Origin: an uncultured Pseudomonadaceae bacterium
GTDB taxonomy: Bacteria > Pseudomonadota > Gammaproteobacteria > Pseudomonadales > Pseudomonadaceae
Assembly: GCA_947630465.1 (NCBI GenBank)
Contig: CANRHT010000084.1
Coordinates: forward strand, 1 to 8,447
Reading direction: 5' to 3'
Length of the DNA stretch: 8,447 nucleotides
Every line of letters starts with the position of its first letter. Position 1 is the first letter of the stretch. Positions 1 through 5,989 of the stretch are shown one piece after another. The notes beneath the pieces were generated by a model. It saw only the letters and a list, made by a program, of their open reading frames with translations. It made no database searches and was not told the origin of the DNA. A program made the translations under genes and the position numbers.

Positions 1-457
1 CAGTGGGTTTGCAGACCTGAATTAAGGCTTCCAGGATAATGTCTTTGTGCGGCTCCATGCAGGCGGCGGTGATTTGCACCACGATAATATCGCCAAAGCG
101 ATCGATCTCTAAACCCGGTAATAAATCGCCTTCACCATGCACCAGCCGGTAAAAAGGCGCAGTAAATAAACGCTCGCGTAATGACAAGGCAACATTGAGG
201 CGGTGGACTAACAGAGACTTGTCGAGTTGATGCTCTGTGTCACGGGAGATTAAGCGTGCGCACACTAGAGTTTGTGGGCTCATCACCGCCACGCCCATGG
301 TTTTGCCTGATGCGGTTTCTACGATCACTTGATCACCGGCTTTAAAATCGCTTAAGGGTGACAGTTTGGTATCAATTTCATTGCTATACAGCCACAAATG
401 GCCGCTGCGTAAACGGCGATCAGCATTGGATTTTAAGCGTAAAGACGGCAAGGACAT
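1..457 (-). CDS. RlmI-like class I SAM-dependent 23S rRNA methyltransferase (3' end cut by window edge)
   Basis: Only the first 152 codons are present; the catalytic methyltransferase domain lies beyond the left edge. I read this gene directly from the minus strand, because it has no stop inside the window. The ATG at 457-455 follows GGAG (467-464) by 6 nt. The protein begins MSLPSLRLKSNADRRLRSGH. Residues about 5-75 look like the N-terminal PUA RNA-binding domain of the RlmI/RlmK family, including the HLWLYSNEI stretch (20-28) and a K39-AGDQVIV segment. Residues 103-128 carry the family linker motif YRLVHGEGDLLPGLEIDRFGD, in which E. coli RlmI has RLIAGESDGLPGITIDRFG. Family members methylate a cytosine (m5C) of 23S rRNA in the cytoplasm. 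Which nucleotide is modified cannot be decided without the C-terminal half, so I give no symbol. It stands alone and is divergent from the next gene. Confidence 0.85.
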   Translation of the reverse strand, partial: MSLPSLRLKSNADRRLRSGHLWLYSNEIDTKLSPLSDFKAGDQVIVETASGKTMGVAVMSPQTLVCARLISRDTEHQLDKSLLVHRLNVALSLRERLFTAPFYRLVHGEGDLLPGLEIDRFGDIIVVQITAACMEPHKDIILEALIQVCKPT

Positions 458-484
458 GGAAATCTCCAAATAAACAATAGACAG

Positions 485-490
485 AGTATA
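485..490 (-). promoter_or_regulatory. Candidate -10 box (TATACT) for the methyltransferase gene
   Basis: On the minus strand TATACT (490 to 485) lies 27 nt upstream of the ATG and would place the transcript start near 478. No good -35 box is found at 16-18 nt spacing; the nearest resemblance, TTGCGT, is only 13 nt away. The call rests on the -10 hexamer and its position alone. Confidence 0.35.
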
Positions 491-606
491 GCGATTGTCT
501 TGGACGCAAGTTAGATTTTCGCAGTAGGATGTAGCGCGCCATAAGCAGCGGCCCTAGTTGCTGGCTTGCGGTGTATTTAATTCATTATTTTAAATCGTTA
601 ATTTAC

Positions 607-610
607 AAGG
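607..610 (+). promoter_or_regulatory. Ribosome binding site that sets the start of the YjiK-like gene
   Basis: AAGG lies 8 nt upstream of the ATG at 619. The reading frame is open back to a GTG at 571, but that codon has no purine-rich sequence at the proper distance. The extra 16 residues would also put a second hydrophobic patch before the natural membrane anchor. The ATG at 619 is therefore preferred. Confidence 0.6.
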
Positions 611-618
611 CTGTCAAC

Positions 619-1542
619 ATGTTCACAGTGATCAAACAGCGTCCTAAATTATGGGCTGGGCTTATTGTTGCTGCCACTTTCGTTGGGGCGTTGCTGCATT
701 ATTTACACTGGGATGATCGCTTACTCTTTTTATGGCAGGAGCAGCAGACCAGTGCGCAGCGGCAAGCCGATAGTATTTGGTTGCCGGGTTATCGTGCAGT
801 GATTCAAGCGAAGCCTTTGGCCGGTTTAGCCGACGCGGAAACCTCAGGTTTAAGCTGGAGTCCGCTGAGCAATACTTTGTTTACTGTGACCGGAAGAATA
901 CCCAAATTAGTCGAGCTGTCCTTAGCGGGTGAAGTGCTGCGCGTGGTGGAGTTGCGCAATTTTTCTGATCCGGAAGGGGTTGAGGTGCTCAGCGATGGCC
1001 GTATTGCCATTATTGATGAGCGTCGCGGTCAGTTGCTGATGTTTTATCTGCCATTAGATGCGCAGTTTATTGATGCGGCAGAGCTCACGCCGCTCAGTTT
1101 AGGCCGTGATTTTGGCGGCAATAAAGGTTTTGAGGGTGTGGCTTGGGACGCGCGTCAGCAGCGTATGTTATTTGCTAAAGAACGCAGCCCTTTTGGTTTA
1201 TTCAGCTTGCCTTTTCCAGAAGCTGGGCATGTGCCGATGGCGTCTTTAGAACCGCTGCAAGAGTTGCCGTCAAAACAGGTTTTTATGCGTGATTTTTCGT
1301 CATTGTCGATTGATCAACGCACCGGGCACCTCTTGGTATTATCCGATGAGTCACGTATGTTGTTAGAGCTTGATGAACAAGGTCATCCGGTGAGTTTTAT
1401 GAGCTTGGCGATGGGCTTTAATGGCTTAACGCGCAGTATTAAACAAGCTGAAGGTGTCGCAATGGATGGGCAAGGCACAATTTATATTGTGAGCGAGCCT
1501 AATTTATTTTACGTTTTTAAAAAGCAGCCCGACGCTGACTGA
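619..1542 (+). CDS. Membrane-anchored beta-propeller protein, YjiK / SdiA-regulated family
   Basis: The 307-residue protein starts MFTVIKQRPKLW and has one hydrophobic segment at about residues 11-28 after a short basic N-terminus. It is probably an inner-membrane protein with the remainder in the periplasm. The rest matches the SdiA-regulated family (YjiK of E. coli), a beta-propeller fold. Blade-like repeats recur: SGLSWSP (76-82) followed by NTLFTVT, DPEGVEVLSDGRIAIID (117-133), GFEGVAWD (170-177), FSSLSIDQRTGHLLVLSDES (226-245) and AEGVAMDGQGTIYIVSEPN (277-295). The repeated E-G-V-x-x-D elements are the family's hallmark. No enzyme activity is established for the family, and the name reflects E. 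coli regulation by SdiA rather than a function. The gene is divergent from the methyltransferase. The WYL regulator begins 48 nt after its stop with no obvious terminator between, so they may share a transcript. I found no convincing promoter in 458-618. Confidence 0.8.
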   Translation: MFTVIKQRPKLWAGLIVAATFVGALLHYLHWDDRLLFLWQEQQTSAQRQADSIWLPGYRAVIQAKPLAGLADAETSGLSWSPLSNTLFTVTGRIPKLVELSLAGEVLRVVELRNFSDPEGVEVLSDGRIAIIDERRGQLLMFYLPLDAQFIDAAELTPLSLGRDFGGNKGFEGVAWDARQQRMLFAKERSPFGLFSLPFPEAGHVPMASLEPLQELPSKQVFMRDFSSLSIDQRTGHLLVLSDESRMLLELDEQGHPVSFMSLAMGFNGLTRSIKQAEGVAMDGQGTIYIVSEPNLFYVFKKQPDAD

Positions 1543-1590
1543 GCGTTAAAGGTGACTCAGGCTGTACTTACCATAGAAGGGATACTCTAG

Positions 1591-2592
1591 ATGGCCGTTC
1601 GCGACACTTTATTTCGACATTTAGCCATGCTGCAATTGATTCCACGCGAGCCGCATTTTAAGGCCACCACTACGATTAAAGCCTTCTTAGAAGAGCGTGG
1701 CTTTACCGTTGATATGCGCACTATTCAGCGTGACCTTGAACGCATGTCGGTTTTTTTTCCGTTGGTGTGCAATCGTGACAGCAAGCCCTATCGTTGGAGC
1801 TTCGTCGCTGATTATCAAAGTAATTTACCTGCGCTTGATCCAGCCACGGCGCTGACCATGGTGCTGGCCGAACAGCATATTAAAGGGTTACTGCCGCAAG
1901 TGGCGGTTGATCAACTCAGTGTGCAGTTTCAAATCGCCCGCCAGTATTTAGACAGTTTAGGCAGCAACAGCTTTTCTAAATGGGGCGATAAAGTACGCGC
2001 CATTGCCAATGGCAAAGCCTTATTGCCGGCTCGGGTGGAGCCATCGATTTGGCAAGCGGTCACTGAAGCCTTGCTGCTGGGGCAGGCGCTGGAAGTGCAG
2101 TATATGGCGCGCAGCAGCACGCAAGCGAAAACCTACACCATGCATCCGCAAGGCTTAGTGGCGCGGCATAATGTGACTTATGTGTTGGCTACGGTGAAAG
2201 AGTATGACGATATTCGCCAGTTTCCCTTGCAGCGTATTTTACAGGCTACGCCCAGTCCCGAAGCTTACCGCGCCAAAATAGATTTTGATGTGCAGCGCTA
2301 TATTGATGCCGGCGGTTTTGGTTATGCCATTGACGGTGCAGAACCTTGGGTGACTTTGCGCGCACGTATTGATCAAGATGCCGCGCGGATGCTCAGTGAG
2401 ACGCCATTGAGTGAGCAGCAGCAGTTATCGGCGCCGCAAGCGGATGGCTGGGTTGAGTTGACTGCCGTAGTGCCCAATGATCAACAAACCTTTTGGTGGT
2501 TGCAGGGTTTTGGCGCGCGCTTTGATGTGCTGGAACCGCTGGAGTGGCGTGAGGCAATCCGCGAGCAAGCACGGCAGATTTTAGCCCGCTAA
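1591..2592 (+). CDS. WYL-domain transcriptional regulator (winged HTH + WYL + WCX)
   Basis: This 333-residue protein has the three-part layout of WYL-domain regulators (YafY/PafBC-like). Residues about 5-70 form an N-terminal winged helix-turn-helix; TTTIKAFLEERGFTVDMRTI followed by QRDLERM (26-52) is the HTH/recognition part. The WYL domain spans about 150-220, and MHPQGLVARHNVTYVLATV (184-202) with IRQFPLQRI (208-216) matches the ligand-binding core. A C-terminal WCX-type region spans about 250-330 and contains WWLQGFGARFDVLEP (302-316). The signature Trp-Tyr-Leu is altered to Thr-Tyr-Val (196-198), although the downstream F-x-L-x-R-I is kept. AGAAGGGA (1575-1582) lies 8 nt before the ATG. 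WYL domains are thought to sense nucleic acids or small nucleotide-like ligands and act as activators or repressors. The ligand and targets here are unknown. There are no defence genes nearby, so a CapW/BrxR-like role has no contextual support. Confidence 0.88.
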   Translation: MAVRDTLFRHLAMLQLIPREPHFKATTTIKAFLEERGFTVDMRTIQRDLERMSVFFPLVCNRDSKPYRWSFVADYQSNLPALDPATALTMVLAEQHIKGLLPQVAVDQLSVQFQIARQYLDSLGSNSFSKWGDKVRAIANGKALLPARVEPSIWQAVTEALLLGQALEVQYMARSSTQAKTYTMHPQGLVARHNVTYVLATVKEYDDIRQFPLQRILQATPSPEAYRAKIDFDVQRYIDAGGFGYAIDGAEPWVTLRARIDQDAARMLSETPLSEQQQLSAPQADGWVELTAVVPNDQQTFWWLQGFGARFDVLEPLEWREAIREQARQILAR

Positions 2593-2609
2593 GCGCGGCT
2601 TGCTCAGTA

Positions 2610-2638
2610 CTCTAGGCTGCACTATCTGCAGCCTAGAG
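2610..2638 (+). terminator. Perfect 12-bp hairpin between the convergent WYL gene and rpiA
   Basis: CTCTAGGCTGCA (2610-2621) and TGCAGCCTAGAG (2627-2638) are exact inverse complements around a 5-nt loop (CTATC). It begins 18 nt after the WYL stop and ends 8 nt before the end of rpiA. On the plus strand it is followed by a mediocre T-rich tail (GTGTTGTCTT). On the minus strand there is no T run. It is therefore best read as the terminator of the plus-strand transcript. For rpiA it may mainly protect the mRNA end. Confidence 0.7.
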
Positions 2639-2646
2639 GTGTTGTC

Positions 2647-3324
2647 TTACTTTTCGCGCACTAAGGTTTCGACGCCGCTGCTGGTGCCCAGCAGTAAAAC
2701 ATCCGCTGGGCGTTGCGCAAATAAACCACTGCACACCACGCCGACCAACGCATTGATTTTTTCTTCTAGGCCGCGCGGGTCAGTGATCTGCATATTGTGT
2801 AGATCTAAAATCACATTGCCGTTATCTGTGACGACGCCAGTGCGATAGACCGGATCGCCACCGAGTTTCAGCAGTTCACGCGCGACATAACTGCGTGCCA
2901 TGGGGATCACTTCAACCGGTAAGGGAAACTCACCTAAGGTTGCAACTTTTTTACTGTCATCAGCGATACAAATAAAAGTCTTGGCCACGGCGGCAACAAT
3001 TTTTTCACGGGTTAACGCCGCACCACCGCCTTTGATCAACTCTAAGTGTTTGTTGCACTCATCGGCGCCGTCGACGTAGAACTCCAGCTCTTGCACGTTG
3101 TTCAGATCATGCACGCTGATGCCGTGCTGCTTTAAGCGCTCCGCTGTGGCTTCGGAGCTGGCTACTGCACCGGCAAAGTCATATTTATGCTGGGCGAGTA
3201 AATCAATAAAGAAGTTTGCGGTGGAGCCGGTGCCGACGCCAATAATGCTACGTGGCTCAAGATGCGGAAGGATATAGTCAATCGCTGCTTGGGCAACGGC
3301 TTGCTTGAGTTGGTCTTGGTTCAT
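2647..3324 (-). CDS. rpiA: Ribose-5-phosphate isomerase A
   Basis: The enzyme interconverts ribose 5-phosphate and ribulose 5-phosphate in the non-oxidative pentose phosphate pathway, in the cytoplasm. The 225-residue protein is of normal length (about 220). Family motifs are intact: [12 protein letters not shown] (29-40, phosphate-binding loop), ASSEAT (55-60), YVDGADE (83-89) and [15 protein letters not shown] (97-111). By alignment with E. coli RpiA, Asp85, Asp88, Lys98 and the catalytic base Glu107 are all present. The C-terminus contains [20 protein letters not shown] (194-213), also typical. The ATG at 3324-3322 follows GGAG (3334-3331) by 6 nt. The gene is divergent from ilvA, an arrangement familiar in Pseudomonas, and convergent with the WYL regulator. 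Confidence 0.98.
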   Translation of the reverse strand: MNQDQLKQAVAQAAIDYILPHLEPRSIIGVGTGSTANFFIDLLAQHKYDFAGAVASSEATAERLKQHGISVHDLNNVQELEFYVDGADECNKHLELIKGGGAALTREKIVAAVAKTFICIADDSKKVATLGEFPLPVEVIPMARSYVARELLKLGGDPVYRTGVVTDNGNVILDLHNMQITDPRGLEEKINALVGVVCSGLFAQRPADVLLLGTSSGVETLVREK

Positions 3325-3356
3325 GCTCGGCTCCGATAAAAAAGGAATATGGGCTG

Positions 3357-3362
3357 ATTATA
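3357..3362 (-). promoter_or_regulatory. -10 box (TATAAT) of the rpiA promoter
   Basis: A consensus TATAAT reads on the minus strand from 3362 to 3357, 32 nt upstream of the rpiA start codon. The transcript would start near 3350 with a leader of about 25 nt containing the GGAG site. No clear -35 hexamer is seen at 16-18 nt spacing, so an activator or a weak -35 must be assumed. Confidence 0.6.
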
Positions 3363-3446
3363 GCCACTTACAGGGCCTGCATGTGGTTGAGTTGTGCACG
3401 GTGGAGTAGACTGTTTGACTTTGTCACCCAGTTTAGTGAGCCCGTC

Positions 3447-4961
3447 ATGCTCGAACATTATGTAAAAAAAATCCTCAATGCCCGCGTCTATGACGTGGCG
3501 CACGAAACACCTTTGCAAGCAGCGCCGCAATTGTCTGAGCGTTTGGGCAATACTATTTTACTCAAGCGTGAAGACTTACAGCCAGTTTTCTCTTTTAAAA
3601 TTCGCGGAGCGTATAACAAAATAGTGCAGCTCAGTGATGCCGAGCGCGCTTGTGGTGTGGTCACGGCCTCGGCGGGTAACCATGCGCAGGGAGTGGCTTT
3701 AGCAGCTAAGTATTTGGGGATTAAAGCCACTATTGTGATGCCCAAAACCACGCCAGAAATTAAAGTCAAAGCGGTGCGTGCACGGGGTGCGCGGGTGGTT
3801 TTACATGGTGATGCGTTCCCTGAGTCGCTGGCGTATTCACTGAAGCTGGTTGAAGAAAAAGGCTTTGTGTATATCCACCCCTACGACGATCCAGATGTGA
3901 TTGCGGGGCAGGGTACGGTGGCGATGGAAATTTTACGCCAGCACCAAGGCCCGCTGCATGCGGTGTTTGTGCCTTGCGGTGGTGGTGGCATGATTGCAGG
4001 TGTTGCCGCTTATATTAAGTATGTGCGCCCTGAAGTAAAAATTATTGGTGTGGAACCGGTGGATTCTAATTGTTTGCAGCAGGCGATGGCTGCTGATGAG
4101 CGAGTGATTTTGCCGCAAGTGGGTTTGTTTGCTGATGGTGTTGCCGTCACACAAATTGGTCAGTACACCTTTGAGATTTGCCGTGATTATGTTGACGAAG
4201 TGATCACTGTCAGCACGGATGAAATCTGTGCGGCGATGAAAGATATTTATGACGACACCCGCTCCATCACTGAGCCTGCTGGCGCTTTAGCGGTGGCAGG
4301 CATTAAGAAATATGTCGAGCGCACTGGTATTGTTGCAAAGAACTTAGTGGCCATTGATTCCGGTGCCAACGTGAACTTTGACCGTTTACGTCACGTGGCA
4401 GAGCGTGCCGAGTTGGGCGAGCAGCGTGAAGCGATTATCGCGGTGACCATCCCCGAAAAACCCGGCAGCTTTAAGCAGTTCTGTGCCGCCTTGGGTAAAC
4501 GTCAAATCACCGAGTTTAACTACCGTTACCACACCGCGAGCACCGCACATATTTTTGTCGGTGTGCAAACCCATCCTGAGCTGGATCCGCGTGCAGCCTT
4601 AATTGAAGATCTGCGTGCGCAAGGCTTTCCGGTACTGGATTTAACTGAAAACGAACTGGCTAAATTACATACTCGACATCTGGTGGGTGGCCATGCCGAT
4701 GCGGTGACCAGTGAGCGGGTGTTTCGTTTTGAGTTCCCTGAGCGCCCCGGCGCCTTGTTTAACTTTTTAAACAAACTGGGTGGGCGTTGGAATATATCGA
4801 TGTTCCATTACCGCAACCATGGCGCCGCCGATGGTCGTGTGCTGGCGGCTTTGCAGGTGCCCGATGAGGATCAGCATTTACTGACGGAAGCGTTAGATAA
4901 CATTGGCTATCGCTATTGGGAAGAAACTGAAAACCCAGCTTATCTGTTGTTTTTAGGCTAG
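3447..4961 (+). CDS. ilvA: Threonine ammonia-lyase (threonine deaminase), biosynthetic
   Basis: The enzyme is PLP-dependent and converts L-threonine to 2-oxobutanoate and ammonia, the first committed step of isoleucine synthesis. The catalytic domain covers residues about 1-320. The PLP lysine is Lys51 in SFKIRGAYNK. The substrate loop SAGNHAQG is at 75-82, the glycine-rich phosphate-binding loop CGGGGMIAG at 177-185, and SGANVNFDRLR at 305-315. Two C-terminal ACT-like regulatory domains follow (about 328-400 and 424-500; EKPGSFKQF and ERPGALFNFL mark their starts). This is the long form subject to isoleucine feedback inhibition and valine activation. The length of 504 residues fits the family. 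I chose the ATG at 3447 because the protein then starts MLEHYVKKIL, as in Pseudomonas orthologues. The frame is open to an ATG at 3381, which has an AGGG 5 nt upstream, but those 22 residues are not family-like. The binding site for 3447 is weak (GTGAG, 6 nt away). The promoter is unclear. Confidence 0.97.
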   Translation: MLEHYVKKILNARVYDVAHETPLQAAPQLSERLGNTILLKREDLQPVFSFKIRGAYNKIVQLSDAERACGVVTASAGNHAQGVALAAKYLGIKATIVMPKTTPEIKVKAVRARGARVVLHGDAFPESLAYSLKLVEEKGFVYIHPYDDPDVIAGQGTVAMEILRQHQGPLHAVFVPCGGGGMIAGVAAYIKYVRPEVKIIGVEPVDSNCLQQAMAADERVILPQVGLFADGVAVTQIGQYTFEICRDYVDEVITVSTDEICAAMKDIYDDTRSITEPAGALAVAGIKKYVERTGIVAKNLVAIDSGANVNFDRLRHVAERAELGEQREAIIAVTIPEKPGSFKQFCAALGKRQITEFNYRYHTASTAHIFVGVQTHPELDPRAALIEDLRAQGFPVLDLTENELAKLHTRHLVGGHADAVTSERVFRFEFPERPGALFNFLNKLGGRWNISMFHYRNHGAADGRVLAALQVPDEDQHLLTEALDNIGYRYWEETENPAYLLFLG

Positions 4962-5003
4962 TCTGCGCTGCTCAGTCTGGTATTGCATACATTTATAGCG
5001 GTT

Positions 5004-5009
5004 AGGAGA
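5004..5009 (+). promoter_or_regulatory. Strong Shine-Dalgarno that identifies a TTG start
   Basis: AGGAGA lies 7 nt upstream of TTG at 5017, an ideal spacing. There is no ATG or GTG in that frame near the start, so the codon choice depends on this site. Confidence 0.8.
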
Positions 5010-5016
5010 ACAAGGT

Positions 5017-5460
5017 TTGGAAAATTATTTGCTACTGCGTATTGGCCACAGTGTGCCGGCGGTGTTGTTACTGCTGGGTGTGCTTGCGCATATTATTATC
5101 GTATGGCGCGCGACAACCAAAGAGCCTGGCGTACTCGCACAAAAGCTCCGCCGCACGCGCAACATCAGCTTGCCTGCGTTTGCTCTCTTGGCCGTAAGCT
5201 TGCCGATCAGCGGCTGGTGGATGACCCATTTAACAGGTCTGCCATTAAGTCAGAAATGGTTGATGATCAGTATTGCGCTACTGCCTTTAGTGTTTGTGTT
5301 TGGTGGCTTGTTGTATGGCAGTTTAGGCCGTTGGCAAATTCAGCTGGCGCAGCAACAGAGTGCCAGTACACAGCAGAAAATCTTTGCACTGCTGTGGGCT
5401 GTTTTGCTGCTGTTGGTGCTGTTAGCAACCAGCGCTGTGATGGGTGCTAAGCCGCTTTAA
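5017..5460 (+). CDS. Four-helix inner-membrane protein, probable DUF2269 family
   Basis: The 147-residue protein starts at TTG (MENYLLLRIGHSVP...) and has four hydrophobic segments at about residues 5-30, 52-70, 81-101 and 121-142. Short basic loops (RATTKEPGVLAQKLRRTR, 31-48) suggest the first loop is cytoplasmic. The size, helix count, early histidine (His11) and a further histidine in helix 1 (His25), together with SGWWMTHLTGLPL in the second loop, fit the DUF2269 family of predicted integral membrane proteins. No function is known. The assignment is by general pattern and is moderately sure. It begins 55 nt after the ilvA stop with no terminator between, so it is probably read from the ilvA transcript. 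Its stop codon is one base from the stop of the opposing GDYXXLXY gene. A 155-residue frame overlapping it from 4983 is cysteine- and tryptophan-rich and looks like a shadow. Confidence 0.8.
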   Translation: MENYLLLRIGHSVPAVLLLLGVLAHIIIVWRATTKEPGVLAQKLRRTRNISLPAFALLAVSLPISGWWMTHLTGLPLSQKWLMISIALLPLVFVFGGLLYGSLGRWQIQLAQQQSASTQQKIFALLWAVLLLLVLLATSAVMGAKPL

Positions 5461-5461
5461 A

Positions 5462-5989
5462 TCATGGTTGTGTGAGTGTCTTTTGCTGCTGCAAAGGCTT
5501 GGACTGCCCAAGTGTTTGCAGCTGTGCATCCACTAAGTGGGTCAACATTAATTGACCTTCACTGCCAACGCGAAAGAGTCCGTATTGAGCTTCTTCATAG
5601 ATTGAACCTGTGCCTTCTTGAAAGAAAAAGGCATTGGTAGCGAACTTGATCTGGCCATTGCGCAGACGAAATTGTAGACGCACTTGCCCATCGGCTAATG
5701 CCTGTTGCTGATCAAGAGCGACAAAGCTGGCGCGTCGCTGTGCATCGAGTTGCACAATGGCATGCCCGGATAATCTATCGGTTTGAGAGTCCAGCTCGGC
5801 GCGGATGGCATCGGCCATAGCAAAGCGCAGCGCCATATAATCGCCCTGCATCAGCGAGCGCGGATCAACGGGGGCGAGTTCGAGTAAGACCGTTTCGCCG
5901 TGCTCGATCAGCTGCTCATTTTTCCAGATCGCAACATTCACTGCGCCTAAAATGCAGACTGTACTCAGCGCTATCAGCCATTTACGCAT
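5462..5989 (-). CDS. GDYXXLXY domain protein, membrane-anchored, probably periplasmic
   Basis: The 175-residue protein opens MRKWLIALSTVCILGAVNVAIW, a basic start plus one hydrophobic segment (about 4-22). It is a signal anchor or uncleaved signal peptide that puts the rest in the periplasm. The name-giving motif is in LAPVDPRSLMQGDYMALRF (38-56), with Phe56 in place of the last Tyr. A second family-like block, FFQEGTGSIYEEAQYGLFRV (122-141), is followed by a hydrophobic end near 148-160 (MLTHLVDAQLQTLG). The function of the family is not established. It is the last gene of the operon. Its ATG (5989-5987) lies inside the end of the DUF4401 gene, overlapping by 8 bp, with GAGG (6002-5999) 9 nt upstream, so it is probably translated by coupling. 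The tail after residue 165 is glutamine-rich. Confidence 0.88.
   Translation of the reverse strand: MRKWLIALSTVCILGAVNVAIWKNEQLIEHGETVLLELAPVDPRSLMQGDYMALRFAMADAIRAELDSQTDRLSGHAIVQLDAQRRASFVALDQQQALADGQVRLQFRLRNGQIKFATNAFFFQEGTGSIYEEAQYGLFRVGSEGQLMLTHLVDAQLQTLGQSKPLQQQKTLTQP
5488..5522. other. Long imperfect hairpin in the tail-to-tail gene junction
   Basis: GCTGCAAA (5488-5495) pairs with TTTGCAGC (5515-5522). Inside it CTTGG (5498-5502) pairs with CCAAG (5508-5512) around a 5-nt loop, with one G-T wobble and one mismatch between the two arms. It lies within the last codons of the GDYXXLXY gene and 27 nt past the stop of the plus-strand DUF2269 gene. A second small stem, GGTCAA/TTGACC (5540-5545 with 5552-5557), follows. 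Neither has a T run on either strand, so intrinsic termination is not shown. The stem could stabilise or end the plus-strand mRNA. Confidence 0.45.

Noticed and set aside
571..618. GTG start adding 16 residues to the YjiK-like protein
   Set aside because: No ribosome site precedes it, whereas AAGG stands 8 nt before the ATG at 619, and the normal anchor begins after that ATG.
1543..1590. Possible terminator between the YjiK-like gene and the WYL gene
   Set aside because: Only 4-5 bp stems (CGCT/AGCG, CTGAG/CTCAG) with no T run are found, too weak to call.
2600..2848. Plus-strand open frame of 82 residues over the end of rpiA
   Set aside because: It lies antisense to a fully recognised gene, begins in the terminator region, and has low-complexity Ser/Thr/Leu content.
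3415..3420. TTGACT as a -35 box for ilvA
   Set aside because: At 16-18 nt downstream there is only GC-rich sequence near the start codon, so no -10 box fits.
3381..3446. Upstream ATG extending IlvA by 22 residues
   Set aside because: The added sequence is not family-like, and the ATG at 3447 gives the usual 504-residue protein. The AGGG before 3381 keeps a little doubt, noted in the findings.
4983..5450. 155-residue open frame overlapping the DUF2269 gene in another frame
   Set aside because: The translation is rich in Cys, Trp and Arg, with no family likeness and no ribosome site at its start. The other frame has a clear site and four clean membrane helices.
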